Position numbers and translations under genes: made by a program. The notes beneath the pieces were generated by a model. It searched no databases. It saw only the letters and a program-made list of their open reading frames with translations, and was not told the DNA's origin. 64,000 nucleotides of DNA from Phycisphaeraceae bacterium (GTDB lineage Bacteria; Planctomycetota; Phycisphaerae; Phycisphaerales; UBA1924). The stretch is from positions 992,001-1,056,000 of the forward strand of contig CP075368.1 of NCBI GenBank assembly GCA_019454185.1, read 5' to 3'. Below are positions 44,073 through 52,541 of this stretch, piece after piece (positions within the stretch are counted from its first letter, which is position 1; each line of letters starts with the position of its first letter).

Positions 44073-44444
44073 TCATCGAAGAATCATCACCGCCATGATC
44101 GACATCGCGATCGCCGCCATCACGCTGAAGACGATCGCCATGCTGACAAAGGGCCGCTCAGACGGCGGCAATGTGCCATTGCGGATGTGACGGCGAGCCT
44201 GAATGATTCGAACGATTGCGAGGACCAAGAACACGGGCGCGGGCAACACGAGCAGAAAGGACGTGACGAGTGCCGCCACGGCAAGCCATATGGCCTGGCG
44301 GGAGGCGAGTTTCCAATCAGGTCCCGACCAGTTCTGCGATTGTCGCACGGGCGTGGCACACTCGGGGCACACGCCATCCCTGTCCAACCCCGCAAGGTCG
44401 TAACCGCACGTGGCACAGGTCGGCATGAGTGGCTTCGCGTCCAT
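44073..44444 (-). CDS. Small zinc-ribbon membrane protein, paralogue
   Basis: 123 residues. Zinc ribbon CATCGYDLAGL ... CPECAT at 10-31, then three hydrophobic segments (about 50-80, 98-122). 27 bp upstream of and on the same strand as the other small zinc-ribbon gene, so they form a pair, probably from duplication. Confidence 0.7.
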   Translation of the reverse strand: MDAKPLMPTCATCGYDLAGLDRDGVCPECATPVRQSQNWSGPDWKLASRQAIWLAVAALVTSFLLVLPAPVFLVLAIVRIIQARRHIRNGTLPPSERPFVSMAIVFSVMAAIAMSIMAVMILR

Positions 44445-44644
44445 CGCTCTTCACTCTACCGGACTCGATGACCGAAGGCCCAACGGGCCGCCATAGCCGG
44501 AGCCCAGGGCACGGGAGTGCCGAAGGCACGACCAACGCCCTGGGTCAACGCCAACCCACCACCCGCTTCCGCCCCTCTACCTGAGCCCTGAAAGGGCGGC
44601 ACAACCATTCCCTCCTTTGCCCGCTTCCCCCTCCCAACCCGCGA
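44445..44644. repeat. REP-like palindromic region B
   Basis: Contains a nested hairpin: outer arms CCCAGGGC (44503-44510) and GCCCTGGG (44537-44544), inner GTGCC-gaa-GGCAC (44517-44529). It is preceded by CATAGCCGG, echoing the AATAGCCGG before the first palindrome of region A. No gene seen; the flavoprotein leader lies at its right end. Confidence 0.6.
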
Positions 44645-45985
44645 ATGATCCCACGAGTGAGCCCCTCCCAACATCCCACCCCGCCGCGCACGCCCGCCGA
44701 GCCCATCGACATCGCCATCATCGGTGCCGGAGCCGCGGGCCTCATGGCCGCGATCTCCGCAGGACGCGCCGCCCGCGAGCAAGGCCACCCCCTCACCATC
44801 ATCGCCCTCGACGGCGCACGCACGCTCGGAGCCAAGATCCTCGTCGCCGGAGGCGGCCGCTGCAACGTCACCCACCACGCCGTCGACGAATCCGCATACG
44901 CCGGCTCCAGTCGCAACGCCATCAAGAAAGTCCTCCGTAGTTTCCCCGTCGAACGCACCATCGACTTCTTCCGCGAGCGAGGCGTCGAACTCAAACGCGA
45001 AGACACCGGCAAACTCTTCCCCACGACCGACTCCGCCCGCACCATCCTCAACGCACTCCTCGACGCCGCCCGCGATGCTGGCGTCCAGATCCGTCACCCC
45101 TGGCGCGTGGGCTCCATCACGCGCGACGACGCGGGGCTCTTCCATATCGCGTGCGAACCCTCCGCAACCAAATCCGAGTCCGACTCACCAGCCGAAACCA
45201 TCCTCGCCCGCCGCATCATCCTCGCCACCGGCGGCCGCTCTCTCCCCAAGTCCGGCTCCGACGGCAGGGGCTACGACTTCGTCCGCGCTCTCGGCCACTC
45301 CATCACCTCGCGCATCTTCCCCGCCCTCGTCCCCCTCATCGTCCCCGAGGATTGCTTCATCCGCTCCCTCTCCGGCCTCGCGGCTGTCGTCACCCTCGAA
45401 GTCCGCGCCTCGACCAACAAACGCCTCGCCCAGTTCACCAACTCCACCCTCTGCACCCACTTCGGACTCTCCGGCCCCGGCCCCCTCGACATCTCCCGCT
45501 ACCTCACCGCGGCACGCCACGACGACCCCGGCGCATGGCTCGCCATCAACTGGCTCCCCGACATCCCCGCCGCCGAGATCGACGCCGCCCTCCAGAACCT
45601 CGGCCGCTCCACACCCATCCGACTCCTCAGCGACCGTCTCCCCGTCCGCCTGCCCGAACGCCTCGCTGAAGCCATCTGCAAAGAAGCGGGCGTCGCCCCC
45701 GGCGTCTCCGGCAACGCCCTCACGCGCGACGCACGCCGCTCGCTCGTCACCGCCCTCACGGAAATGCGGATCCCTATCACCGGCGATCGCGGATACACCT
45801 ACGCCGAGGTCACCGCCGGAGGCGTCCCCTTGTCCGAACTCAAGCTTGACACCATGGAGTCCCGCACCTGCCCGGGTCTTCACCTCTCTGGCGAGATCTG
45901 CGATGTCGACGGCCGCATCGGCGGCTTCAACTTCCAGTGGGCATGGGCCAGCGGCTACCTCGCGGGCCGCGGCGCAGCCCTGTAG
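44645..45985 (+). CDS. BaiN/YhiN-like FAD-dependent flavoprotein (HI0933 family)
   Basis: 446 residues. Dinucleotide-binding IIGAGAAGLMAA near residue 25, the family's second block LVAGGGRCNVTH, then RNAIKKVLRSFP, GVELKREDTGKLFPTT, an ILATGGRSLPKSGSDGRGYD block, and the C-terminal FAD site CPGLHLSGEICDVDGRIGGF with NFQWAWASGYLAG. The family is widespread with an ill-defined role; BaiN is implicated in bile-acid reduction in gut clostridia, which need not apply here. Start ATG 44645; GTG a few codons on is possible. Confidence 0.88.
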   Translation: MIPRVSPSQHPTPPRTPAEPIDIAIIGAGAAGLMAAISAGRAAREQGHPLTIIALDGARTLGAKILVAGGGRCNVTHHAVDESAYAGSSRNAIKKVLRSFPVERTIDFFRERGVELKREDTGKLFPTTDSARTILNALLDAARDAGVQIRHPWRVGSITRDDAGLFHIACEPSATKSESDSPAETILARRIILATGGRSLPKSGSDGRGYDFVRALGHSITSRIFPALVPLIVPEDCFIRSLSGLAAVVTLEVRASTNKRLAQFTNSTLCTHFGLSGPGPLDISRYLTAARHDDPGAWLAINWLPDIPAAEIDAALQNLGRSTPIRLLSDRLPVRLPERLAEAICKEAGVAPGVSGNALTRDARRSLVTALTEMRIPITGDRGYTYAEVTAGGVPLSELKLDTMESRTCPGLHLSGEICDVDGRIGGFNFQWAWASGYLAGRGAAL

Positions 45986-46015
45986 CGAACCTTGAAAAGG
46001 GAGCCCTGAGCGCAA

Positions 46016-46987
46016 GAGCTTTTTGCGTCATCGCTTCATTGCCTGTGTGTGTCGATCAAGGATGATGATGGCTTGGATCCATCGACGGACTCGCTCGATG
46101 CCGCGCACGTGCGGCGGGATAAGCCCCACATGGTGGGTCATTTCCAGGCGTGCAAACACACGCTCGATCACGCGCCGGAGTGACAGCAGGCCCCTGCCGA
46201 AGCCCGTCATGCTCTGCTCCAGCATGTCGATGGCTCGACGGCGGTCCGGATGCGTTCCGGACCGCCGCACGCCGCGACCCACGCGGCAGTCCTTCCGCGG
46301 AACCACCAGTTGTCCGCCCTTGCACGCGCAGAGTTCATAGAGCTTCACGCTGTCGTAGTTCGAGTCGGCCAGCACATACCCGTTCAACTCCATGTCTCGC
46401 ATCATCCGCTTGGCCATCACTGCTTCATGGCAGTGCATGGGCGTGAGACGCCAGGAGACGATCGAGCCCGCGAGATCGCAGATCGCATGGAGCTTGTAGC
46501 CGCGCAGTCCCCATGCGCCGAAGGTCGCGGTCCGGTCTCCGGAGTGCGAGGCGACGCGCAGGGCCTTGCCGTCAAGAGCCAGCACCAACGCTCCCGATGC
46601 AGAGACCAGATTCTCCGCCTCCGCCGCGGCAAGTAACGCCTGGACGCTGGTGGTTCTCAGCCGCCGGCTCATCCTGCTTGGCGAGGGCAATCGACCACGC
46701 CGCCACAACGGCCATGCATCGCGTCGGCACGCCCAGGAGGTGGGTCGTCGGTGCAAGACGGCCCAGAGAAAGGTCAGCACGATGTCCGCATCGGTGAAGG
46801 TGAAGCGACCGCCACGCGGGCTCCGATCCAGCTTCCGCACGCTCGCCGCCAACACCCTCCAACTCGCGTTGTCCATGCTCGGTCTCCTGTCTGGCAGCTC
46901 CACCAGTGGGACCGAGCATGGCATGAGCCATCAGATCGCGCAAGTCTCCACAATGGAAACACTTGGAACACATGGCGCAAAATGCTC
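46016..46987 (-). mobile_element. 972-bp insertion sequence, copy A
   Basis: Bounded by imperfect terminal repeats GAGCTTTTTGCGTCAT (left) and GAGCATTTTGCGCCAT (right, inverted). Flanked by a 4-bp duplication GCAA (46012-46015 and 46988-46991). One DDE transposase gene on the minus strand. Same length and encoded proteins in several frames as copy B at 49806-50777, so the two are essentially identical and recently moved. The insertion lies in the loop of the palindrome CCCTGAGC/GCTCAGGG. Confidence 0.93.
46028..46876 (-). CDS. IS transposase (DDE, IS4/IS5-like), copy A
   Basis: 282 residues from ATG 46876; an upstream in-frame start exists but lies nearer the IS end. RNase H-like DDE fold: first Asp in LALDGKALR, second in VLADSNYDSVKLYE, and Glu in RVIERVFARLEMTHHVG. 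GLRGYKLHAICDLAG and VVPRKDCRVGRG are further blocks shared with IS4/IS5-type enzymes. I cannot assign the exact IS family. Intact and likely active. Confidence 0.9.
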   Translation of the reverse strand: MDNASWRVLAASVRKLDRSPRGGRFTFTDADIVLTFLWAVLHRRPTSWACRRDAWPLWRRGRLPSPSRMSRRLRTTSVQALLAAAEAENLVSASGALVLALDGKALRVASHSGDRTATFGAWGLRGYKLHAICDLAGSIVSWRLTPMHCHEAVMAKRMMRDMELNGYVLADSNYDSVKLYELCACKGGQLVVPRKDCRVGRGVRRSGTHPDRRRAIDMLEQSMTGFGRGLLSLRRVIERVFARLEMTHHVGLIPPHVRGIERVRRWIQAIIILDRHTQAMKR

Positions 46988-47013
46988 GCAAGCTCAGGGT
47001 TGCAGATGCAGGC

Positions 47014-47838
47014 ATGAGCGAGCAACCGCCAACCAACGACGAGCAACCCGAGCCGCCGACGCCTCTGTCCACCAACGCGGAGTCCGTCATCCAACAGGAC
47101 CTCGCGCGAATCCGCAAACGCAAGCGTGCCTCAAGCATCGCTGGCCGCGTGCTGCTCGTGTTGTTTCTTGATCTCTGTATGGTGAGGATGATGGACTACG
47201 GCGTGTCGAATCGGACGCTGCTCTCTCAGTTTCCGCCGCGGGGCACGTATCCGAGTTACACGCCGCACTGCACCGTCTTCATCTACGAAACGCCGGAGGG
47301 AAAGCGCGTCATGTGGGAGGATGCGGCAGGATACACCGACGACCGCCGCACACTGGTCGAGGATCCGCCGCCGCACTGGACGCCCGTTGCCTGGGTCGCC
47401 TGGAGTCCGGTCAGATTTCAGGGGTATGGCTACGGGCTCTTGACGCCCTGGAGTCGCGAGACGGATTACAGATTGGGCGCAACGACCGCGGCAAAGGACA
47501 AGGACCTTCCCGTCGAACAGTGGCGCGGGATCGTCTGCGACTGGCTTGTGAGCGGCGCATCGGGACATGGCGAGCGTGCCGCACGCGTCGGGCGAGCGCT
47601 CCGCAAGGGCGATCACGTCGAGCGATCGTTCTCGCTTCTCTGTTTCCTCCATGACATCGCCTTTGTGTGCGCCGCAGTGTGGAGTGTGTGGACTCTGATC
47701 ACCGGTGCGGTCCTCGGAACGTCACGAGCCGCGATGCGGATCCATCAGGGCCACTGCCCCGTCTGCTCCTACAACCTCCTCTCCGACTTCTCCCGCGGCT
47801 GCCCCGAATGCGGCTGGGGAAGGACCCCGCATGTCTGA
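47014..47838 (+). CDS. Zinc-ribbon membrane protein, operon member 1
   Basis: 274 residues from ATG 47014, only 26 bp after IS copy A. Topology: N-terminal Glu/Pro-rich tail, TM1 about 42-60, a ~130-residue external domain with WVAWSPVRFQGYGYGLLTP and WRGIVCDWLVS, TM2 about 209-232, and a C-terminal zinc ribbon CPVCSYNLLSDFSRGCPECG. First of three coupled paralogues. Function unknown; the ribbon is cytoplasmic if the N-terminus is. Confidence 0.78.
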   Translation: MSEQPPTNDEQPEPPTPLSTNAESVIQQDLARIRKRKRASSIAGRVLLVLFLDLCMVRMMDYGVSNRTLLSQFPPRGTYPSYTPHCTVFIYETPEGKRVMWEDAAGYTDDRRTLVEDPPPHWTPVAWVAWSPVRFQGYGYGLLTPWSRETDYRLGATTAAKDKDLPVEQWRGIVCDWLVSGASGHGERAARVGRALRKGDHVERSFSLLCFLHDIAFVCAAVWSVWTLITGAVLGTSRAAMRIHQGHCPVCSYNLLSDFSRGCPECGWGRTPHV

Positions 47839-48679
47839 TACAACCTCGCAAGGCGGCGAAACTCCGGCCCTCAACGCCGAAGTCGAGCGGATCCTCCGTG
47901 CCGGGCAGCGGCTGGGCATCGCGATGGTGTTCATCGCGATCGTTGTCGTTGATCTGGGCATCGTGGCGAACGCCGACTTTGGCACCCGTAACCAAACAGT
48001 CTTCCGTTGCCTTCTCGATATGCTCTCAGGCCGGGGAGGTCCCTCTTTCCGCTTGGTTGATGCTCGCCTCTATGCCACGCCAGACGGTGTCCGCATCGTC
48101 TCCGGTGGTGGAACGGATATGGAGCGTGTCGCGGCTGAGACTGCGGGCGTTGACCCAGACAACTGGAACCAGGCCCAAGCCGCGATAGCGAACTTCCCGC
48201 CTGCGGAATGGCAACCAATCGCTGTTGCCGGCATGCTCTCGTCGCGGCTGTACACGAACGGATATGGATTCCTGACCCCCGCTCATCAGATCGTTGATTA
48301 CAGTTGCTTCGTTCAGAGCACCACGATGCAGCCGTTGACGGGCGAGCAGACCGCCGCGTACCGAGAAATGTTCTGCGACTGGCTCGCGACAGAATCTGAT
48401 TGGGCATCACCACAGACCGCGAAGTACGCCGCAGAGTTGAAGAAGGGCGATCGCACGGTCACGCGAATCGTCTGGCCGTTCCTCGTGCATGATGCCGCTG
48501 CGCTGGTGGTACTCGCGTGGTCGGGATGGACGATCCTCCGCACACCGCTCCCAACACTTGCCCGTGCCCGCCGCATCAACCGCGGCCATTGCCCGCGTTG
48601 CTCCTACGACCTCCTCGCCGACTTCTCCCGCGGCTGCCCCGAATGCGCATGGGGAAAAGAGCGGGGAGGCACATCATGA
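47831..48679 (+). CDS. Zinc-ribbon membrane protein, operon member 2
   Basis: 282 residues, starting 8 nt inside member 1 with a GGAAGGA site. Same plan: TM1 about 28-48, external domain containing DARLYATPDGVRIVSGGGTD, PPAEWQPIAVAG and YREMFCDWLATES, TM2 about 218-238, and zinc ribbon CPRCSYDLLADFSRGCPECA. More like member 3 than member 1 in the ribbon. Confidence 0.8.
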   Translation: MSDTTSQGGETPALNAEVERILRAGQRLGIAMVFIAIVVVDLGIVANADFGTRNQTVFRCLLDMLSGRGGPSFRLVDARLYATPDGVRIVSGGGTDMERVAAETAGVDPDNWNQAQAAIANFPPAEWQPIAVAGMLSSRLYTNGYGFLTPAHQIVDYSCFVQSTTMQPLTGEQTAAYREMFCDWLATESDWASPQTAKYAAELKKGDRTVTRIVWPFLVHDAAALVVLAWSGWTILRTPLPTLARARRINRGHCPRCSYDLLADFSRGCPECAWGKERGGTS

Positions 48680-49479
48680 GCGAAAGGACGCACGCCGAAG
48701 ATCTCGCTCGCTTGCCGTTCGACCAAGCGGCGAATGTCCACAGCGATCTGCAGCAGATCACCCGACACTGGAAGCGGCTTCGACAGGCCATGCTGCTGCT
48801 CGTTCTGCTGCTGATCGAGGTGGCGATCGTGGCATCGATTGATTTTGGCCGCTGGCAGGAGTCGTTCGTGCGTGTCTTGGTGACCGGGGGCGAGCGGCGT
48901 CGGGCGGGTATGTTCCAGATGCACTTCTTCGCGACACCCGAGGGAATGCGGGCGGTACCGCGCGATGACCCGTCCATTGACCGACTCGTGACGGAGTACG
49001 GCGAATTCCCGCCGCCGGGATGGGATGAACGCGTACGAGCCAAGTTTATGGAAGTGATTCTCAATCCAGACGGCGATGGTCTCTTCACACCCTTCATGCA
49101 ATTGGATACACACTGGCTCACACTCGAACCAATGCACGGGCAAGAGATCCCCGAATCTGAGGCCGCGTACATGCGCGACACCTTCTGCGAGTGGTTGGCG
49201 AACGAATCGCCCCGTGCGTCGCCGGCAGTCGCGCAGTATGCCGACAAACTGCGAATGGGGAATCGGCATGAGACGCGCATCGTGTGGGGCCTGCTGCTGC
49301 ACGACGCCATCGTGCTTGGCGGTTTCATCTGGGGCGCCTGGACGCTCGTGCGGACTCCCTGGCCACCCTTCCGACGCTGGCGCCGCGCCCGCCGCGGCCA
49401 TTGCCCACGATGCTCCTACGACCTCCTCGCCGACTTCTCCCGTGGCTGCCCCGAATGCGGCTGGGGAAAGAAGCTCTGA
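48676..49479 (+). CDS. Zinc-ribbon membrane protein, operon member 3
   Basis: 267 residues, overlapping member 2 by ATGA. TM1 about 36-56, external domain with MHFFATPEGMRAVPRDD, PPPGWDERV, YMRDTFCEWLANES, TM2 about 209-230, then an Arg-rich stretch and zinc ribbon CPRCSYDLLADFSRGCPECG at the C-terminus. The shared F-C-[DE]-W-L-A motif marks the external domain of the family. Followed by palindrome-rich DNA with no gene. Confidence 0.8.
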   Translation: MSERTHAEDLARLPFDQAANVHSDLQQITRHWKRLRQAMLLLVLLLIEVAIVASIDFGRWQESFVRVLVTGGERRRAGMFQMHFFATPEGMRAVPRDDPSIDRLVTEYGEFPPPGWDERVRAKFMEVILNPDGDGLFTPFMQLDTHWLTLEPMHGQEIPESEAAYMRDTFCEWLANESPRASPAVAQYADKLRMGNRHETRIVWGLLLHDAIVLGGFIWGAWTLVRTPWPPFRRWRRARRGHCPRCSYDLLADFSRGCPECGWGKKL

Positions 49480-49494
49480 TCGCCAGCTCAGCGA

Positions 49495-49740
49495 CGTGCC
49501 CCTCTCTTCGCCCGCGACGCGGGCGCACGCCCGTAGCCAGATGCAAGGCGCGTCCCGAAGGGACCGCCGCAGCATCTGGGCGCATCGCCCGAAGGGCGTT
49601 CCTTAGTGGAGCGGGCCGAACGGCCCCGGCTCGCCTCACAGCACGAAGTGCGAATCGCTCGTAGCCGAGGTGTTGAGCGCCGTCGCGCAATGTGGGGGGG
49701 CGACAAGCGACACCCCCGGTCAAGTGCCGCGTACTCCCCT
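49495..49740. repeat. Cluster of small triloop palindromes (REP-like region C)
   Basis: No gene in 49480-49805. Hairpins include CCCGC-gac-GCGGG near 49512, a nested pair with arms CCAGATGC (49537-49544) and GCATCTGG (49572-49579), TCCC-gaa-GGGA, CGCCC-gaa-GGGCG, GGCCG-aa-CGGCC and GCAC-gaa-GTGC (49641-49651). CGCTCGTAGCCG at 49656-49667 is shared with region A in the opposite orientation. IS copy B lies just to the right. Confidence 0.7.
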
Positions 49741-49805
49741 CAAACGCCACTCGTTCCCGTTGGATCCCTCAACTCGAATGCCGCAAAAGGGAGCCCCGGG
49801 CGCGA

Positions 49806-50777
49806 GAGCATTTTGCGCCATGTGTTCCAAGTGTTTCCATTGTGGAGACTTGCGCGATCTGATGGCTCATGCCATGCTCGGTCCCACTGGTGGAGCTGCC
49901 AGACAGGAGACCGAGCATGGACAACGCGAGTTGGAGGGTGTTGGCGGCGAGCGTGCGGAAGCTGGATCGGAGCCCGCGTGGCGGTCGCTTCACCTTCACC
50001 GATGCGGACATCGTGCTGACCTTTCTCTGGGCCGTCTTGCACCGACGACCCACCTCCTGGGCGTGCCGACGCGATGCATGGCCGTTGTGGCGGCGTGGTC
50101 GATTGCCCTCGCCAAGCAGGATGAGCCGGCGGCTGAGAACCACCAGCGTCCAGGCGTTACTTGCCGCGGCGGAGGCGGAGAATCTGGTCTCTGCATCGGG
50201 AGCGTTGGTGCTGGCTCTTGACGGCAAGGCCCTGCGCGTCGCCTCGCACTCCGGAGACCGGACCGCGACCTTCGGCGCATGGGGACTGCGCGGCTACAAG
50301 CTCCATGCGATCTGCGATCTCGCGGGCTCGATCGTCTCCTGGCGTCTCACGCCCATGCACTGCCATGAAGCAGTGATGGCCAAGCGGATGATGCGAGACA
50401 TGGAGTTGAACGGGTATGTGCTGGCCGACTCGAACTACGACAGCGTGAAGCTCTATGAACTCTGCGCGTGCAAGGGCGGACAACTGGTGGTTCCGCGGAA
50501 GGACTGCCGCGTGGGTCGCGGCGTGCGGCGGTCCGGAACGCATCCGGACCGCCGTCGAGCCATCGACATGCTGGAGCAGAGCATGACGGGCTTCGGCAGG
50601 GGCCTGCTGTCACTCCGGCGCGTGATCGAGCGTGTGTTTGCACGCCTGGAAATGACCCACCATGTGGGGCTTATCCCGCCGCACGTGCGCGGCATCGAGC
50701 GAGTCCGTCGATGGATCCAAGCCATCATCATCCTTGATCGACACACACAGGCAATGAAGCGATGACGCAAAAAGCTC
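49806..50777 (+). mobile_element. 972-bp insertion sequence, copy B
   Basis: Left end GAGCATTTTGCGCCAT, right end (inverted) GAGCTTTTTGCGTCAT, 4-bp target duplication GCGA (49802-49805 and 50778-50781). Same 972-bp length as copy A but opposite orientation. Each copy has its own duplication, so they inserted separately rather than as a composite transposon. Confidence 0.93.
49917..50765 (+). CDS. IS transposase (DDE, IS4/IS5-like), copy B
   Basis: 282 residues from ATG 49917; identical in amino-acid sequence to the copy A transposase, with the same DDE residues. Ends 12 bp before the right terminus. Upstream 110 bp within the IS holds its promoter region. Confidence 0.9.
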   Translation: MDNASWRVLAASVRKLDRSPRGGRFTFTDADIVLTFLWAVLHRRPTSWACRRDAWPLWRRGRLPSPSRMSRRLRTTSVQALLAAAEAENLVSASGALVLALDGKALRVASHSGDRTATFGAWGLRGYKLHAICDLAGSIVSWRLTPMHCHEAVMAKRMMRDMELNGYVLADSNYDSVKLYELCACKGGQLVVPRKDCRVGRGVRRSGTHPDRRRAIDMLEQSMTGFGRGLLSLRRVIERVFARLEMTHHVGLIPPHVRGIERVRRWIQAIIILDRHTQAMKR

Positions 50778-51150
50778 GCGAGCCCGGGGTGCTTCGTCGC
50801 CGCACGGTTGCACGCGCGTGCTTCGATGCGTTCAGCATCGCACCCACCGCGACCCTCCAGAGGCACGCAGTGCCGACAGAATCCAGCCCAGCCCGTGACG
50901 GCTGGGTTCAAGTCCCCGCGCCGCGGCTTCCTCAGCGGAGGGTCCCCAACGGAGACCCGAATCTCTCCCCGCATCGCGCAACACTCACGCACAACACCAA
51001 CACACTCAGCAGCCCCTACAGGGCTCATCACCACATCACTGCACACCCGCCCACCCCTCCCTCTGTCTGCCATCTGGCCATTTGCGATCTGCTATTTTCC
51101 CCCTTGACTCCACCTCACTGACAGACTGTTGTCAGTAACACCGCGCGCAG
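50778..51150. other. Gene-free stretch with palindromes, right of IS copy B
   Basis: 373 bp. Contains the right arm of the interrupted palindrome, GGCAC-gca-GTGCC (50862-50874), CCCAGCC-cgtgac-GGCTGGG (50887-50906), a C/A-rich low-complexity tract around 50980-51110, and a perfect operator-like dyad at 51117-51136. No supported gene. Confidence 0.55.
51117..51136. promoter_or_regulatory. Operator-like inverted repeat
   Basis: ACTGACA (51117-51123) and TGTCAGT (51130-51136) separated by 6 bp. Perfect 7-bp arms at helical-turn spacing, as for a dimeric repressor or recombinase core site. It is just past the 3' end of the DUF2924 gene, so it may belong to an element boundary rather than a promoter. 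Confidence 0.4.
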
Positions 51151-51543
51151 TCACGCCATCTGCGCGCCCAAACACCCACACTCCGAGATTTCTTCGCAAC
51201 ACGCTCTTGCATCGCGCTCGCCGCGTTGTATCGTCATCGCCGGTCGCCCGGCGTCGAACGCGGAGGTGATCACCGTGCCGGGTCCCGGCGCAGGCGCTCT
51301 CGGGGCCGTGAGCCGGATCTCGGCCTCGTCGGCCAGTTCAACCGCCCGGCGGCGTGCCCGCTCCGACAAGCCGCCCTCGCGGAGCGCCTGCATCCGCCAA
51401 ACGATCCGCTTGATCAGGTACTGCTTGTGGTTCGTCCGCGTTGGCTCGCCGAAGACCTCGGCGTAGCGCTGCTTCAGTTCGGGAACGGTGAGTCGGCCAA
51501 GGGCCTTCACCGTCGCGGGAATGTCATCGGGCGTATGGATCAT
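51151..51543 (-). CDS. DUF2924 protein
   Basis: 130 residues, GGAGAG upstream of ATG 51543. The family core is clear: LTVPELKQRYAEVFGEPTR, NHKQYLIKRIVWRMQALREG and LSERARRRAVELADEAEIRL, followed by a tail with ITSAFDAGRPAMTIQRGERD. DUF2924 genes usually sit beside serine recombinases in phage-like or integrative elements; none is left here, so this may be a remnant. No enzymatic role known. Confidence 0.85.
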   Translation of the reverse strand: MIHTPDDIPATVKALGRLTVPELKQRYAEVFGEPTRTNHKQYLIKRIVWRMQALREGGLSERARRRAVELADEAEIRLTAPRAPAPGPGTVITSAFDAGRPAMTIQRGERDARACCEEISECGCLGAQMA

Positions 51544-51567
51544 CGAGACTCTCCGGTTCGCAAGGCG

Positions 51568-51879
51568 TCAACCAAGCGGACGATCAAGGCGGACCGGTCC
51601 CAAGGGTTCAAGTCCATCTCCCTCTCTTTCTGACGGGGCCGAGATGTTGCCCGACTCGCCCATGCGGCGGGCATCCTCGCGCTGGCGGTGGATGCCGTTC
51701 GCCAGGATCTGCGCGATGGTGTGCAGCCGCTTGGTCGGGGTCAGCAGGTGGGGGTGCGCGAGGTCATCGCGCTCGGTCCCCTCGTCGAGGTCGATGGTCA
51801 TGCGTGCGTCCGTGCGCGAGCCCGGCGTCAGGCATGCGTGGGATGGGTTGCCGCCCGCCAGCGGGGCGTTAACCACCAT
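51568..51879 (-). CDS. Small hypothetical protein upstream of DUF2924
   Basis: Up to 103 residues (ATG 51879) or 77 from ATG 51801; neither start has a good ribosome site. Contains TKRLHTIAQILANGIHRQRE, a helix like those in the small partner proteins seen next to DUF2924. Could be a real short gene or a remnant. 24 bp upstream of DUF2924 on the same strand. Confidence 0.45.
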   Translation of the reverse strand: MVVNAPLAGGNPSHACLTPGSRTDARMTIDLDEGTERDDLAHPHLLTPTKRLHTIAQILANGIHRQREDARRMGESGNISAPSEREGDGLEPLGPVRLDRPLG

Positions 51880-51954
51880 CTACGCAATCGATGCGAATCG
51901 TGGCGAAAACGATGACCGAGATCCAGAAGCGAGGCACAATCGAACGGCTGAGCG

Positions 51955-52537
51955 TCAACTCTCCGTCGGGGTCTGATTGACCAACCGAACCATTGCAGAG
52001 AAGTGACCGTCGTCGAGGCTGCGCATTAGGGCCAGCAGATCTTCGAGAACAGCTCGACATTCACCGAGAACGGTGGGGTCGTGCCCAGGATCGAGATCAG
52101 CACCGTGGGACTGTGTGTGCAGGAAACGGAGGACGCGAGACTTTTTGCTCTCGTCGAAACTCACGAGCTGTAGGGCGTTGTGCAGCTCGCCTGATGCTTG
52201 TGGCACCTTGAACGCCAGGAAGGCTTCGAGCACACGTCGAGCCATGTTGGGCACGTGGTAGTAGTCCGCAATGCTCGTCGCTGGCGGGGCCGACCAAACT
52301 CTGTAAACGCTCGCAAACAGAAAGTGATACTCGGACTCGTATTGCTCCAAGAGCGAGTCAACCCACCGAAGAGTACTTGTTCGCTGTCCGTTGCGACTGA
52401 TGCATTCAAGCATAAAGAACCGCGCTGGACGCTGCGACACATCGTTCTTTCTCTGGCCCTGCAGATGGTGAAACCAGTTTCGGACTTGCCGGAAGAGCGA
52501 GAAGTCGTGGGTCAAAAGAATCAACTGGCCCACACCC
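51955..52537 (-). pseudogene. AAA_13 (RloC/PrrC-like) ATPase, C-terminal fragment
   Basis: Last ~193 codons of the ATPase gene cut by the IS5-family element. It opens with GQLILLTHDFSLF, the ABC-type H-loop region, then a helical C-terminus with ESEYHFLFASVYRVW and YYHVPNMARRVLEAFLAFK that is typical of AAA_13 proteins. Joining it to 53865-55549 with one TTAG removed restores a continuous frame. A GTG at 52533 could allow its own translation, but without the Walker A part it should be inactive. Confidence 0.88.
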
Positions 52538-52541
52538 TTAG

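Larger units (their letters stand above)
46004..46999. repeat. REP-like palindrome interrupted by IS copy A
   Basis: Left arm CCCTGAGC (46004-46011), loop GCAA, right arm GCTCAGGG (46992-46999). Removing the IS and one GCAA restores a perfect 8-bp stem with a GNRA tetraloop. AAAAGGGAG precedes the left arm, as at copy B. Confidence 0.9.
49794..50789. repeat. REP-like palindrome interrupted by IS copy B
   Basis: Left arm CCCCGGGC (49794-49801), loop GCGA, right arm GCCCGGGG (50782-50789). Without the IS and one GCGA it is a perfect 8-bp stem with a GNRA tetraloop. Flanks AAAAGGGAG on the left and TGC on the right echo copy A. Confidence 0.9.

Noticed and set aside
46016-50777. Composite transposon made of the two identical IS copies with three cargo genes
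   Set aside because: Each IS has its own different target duplication (GCAA and GCGA) in its own palindrome, so they inserted independently.
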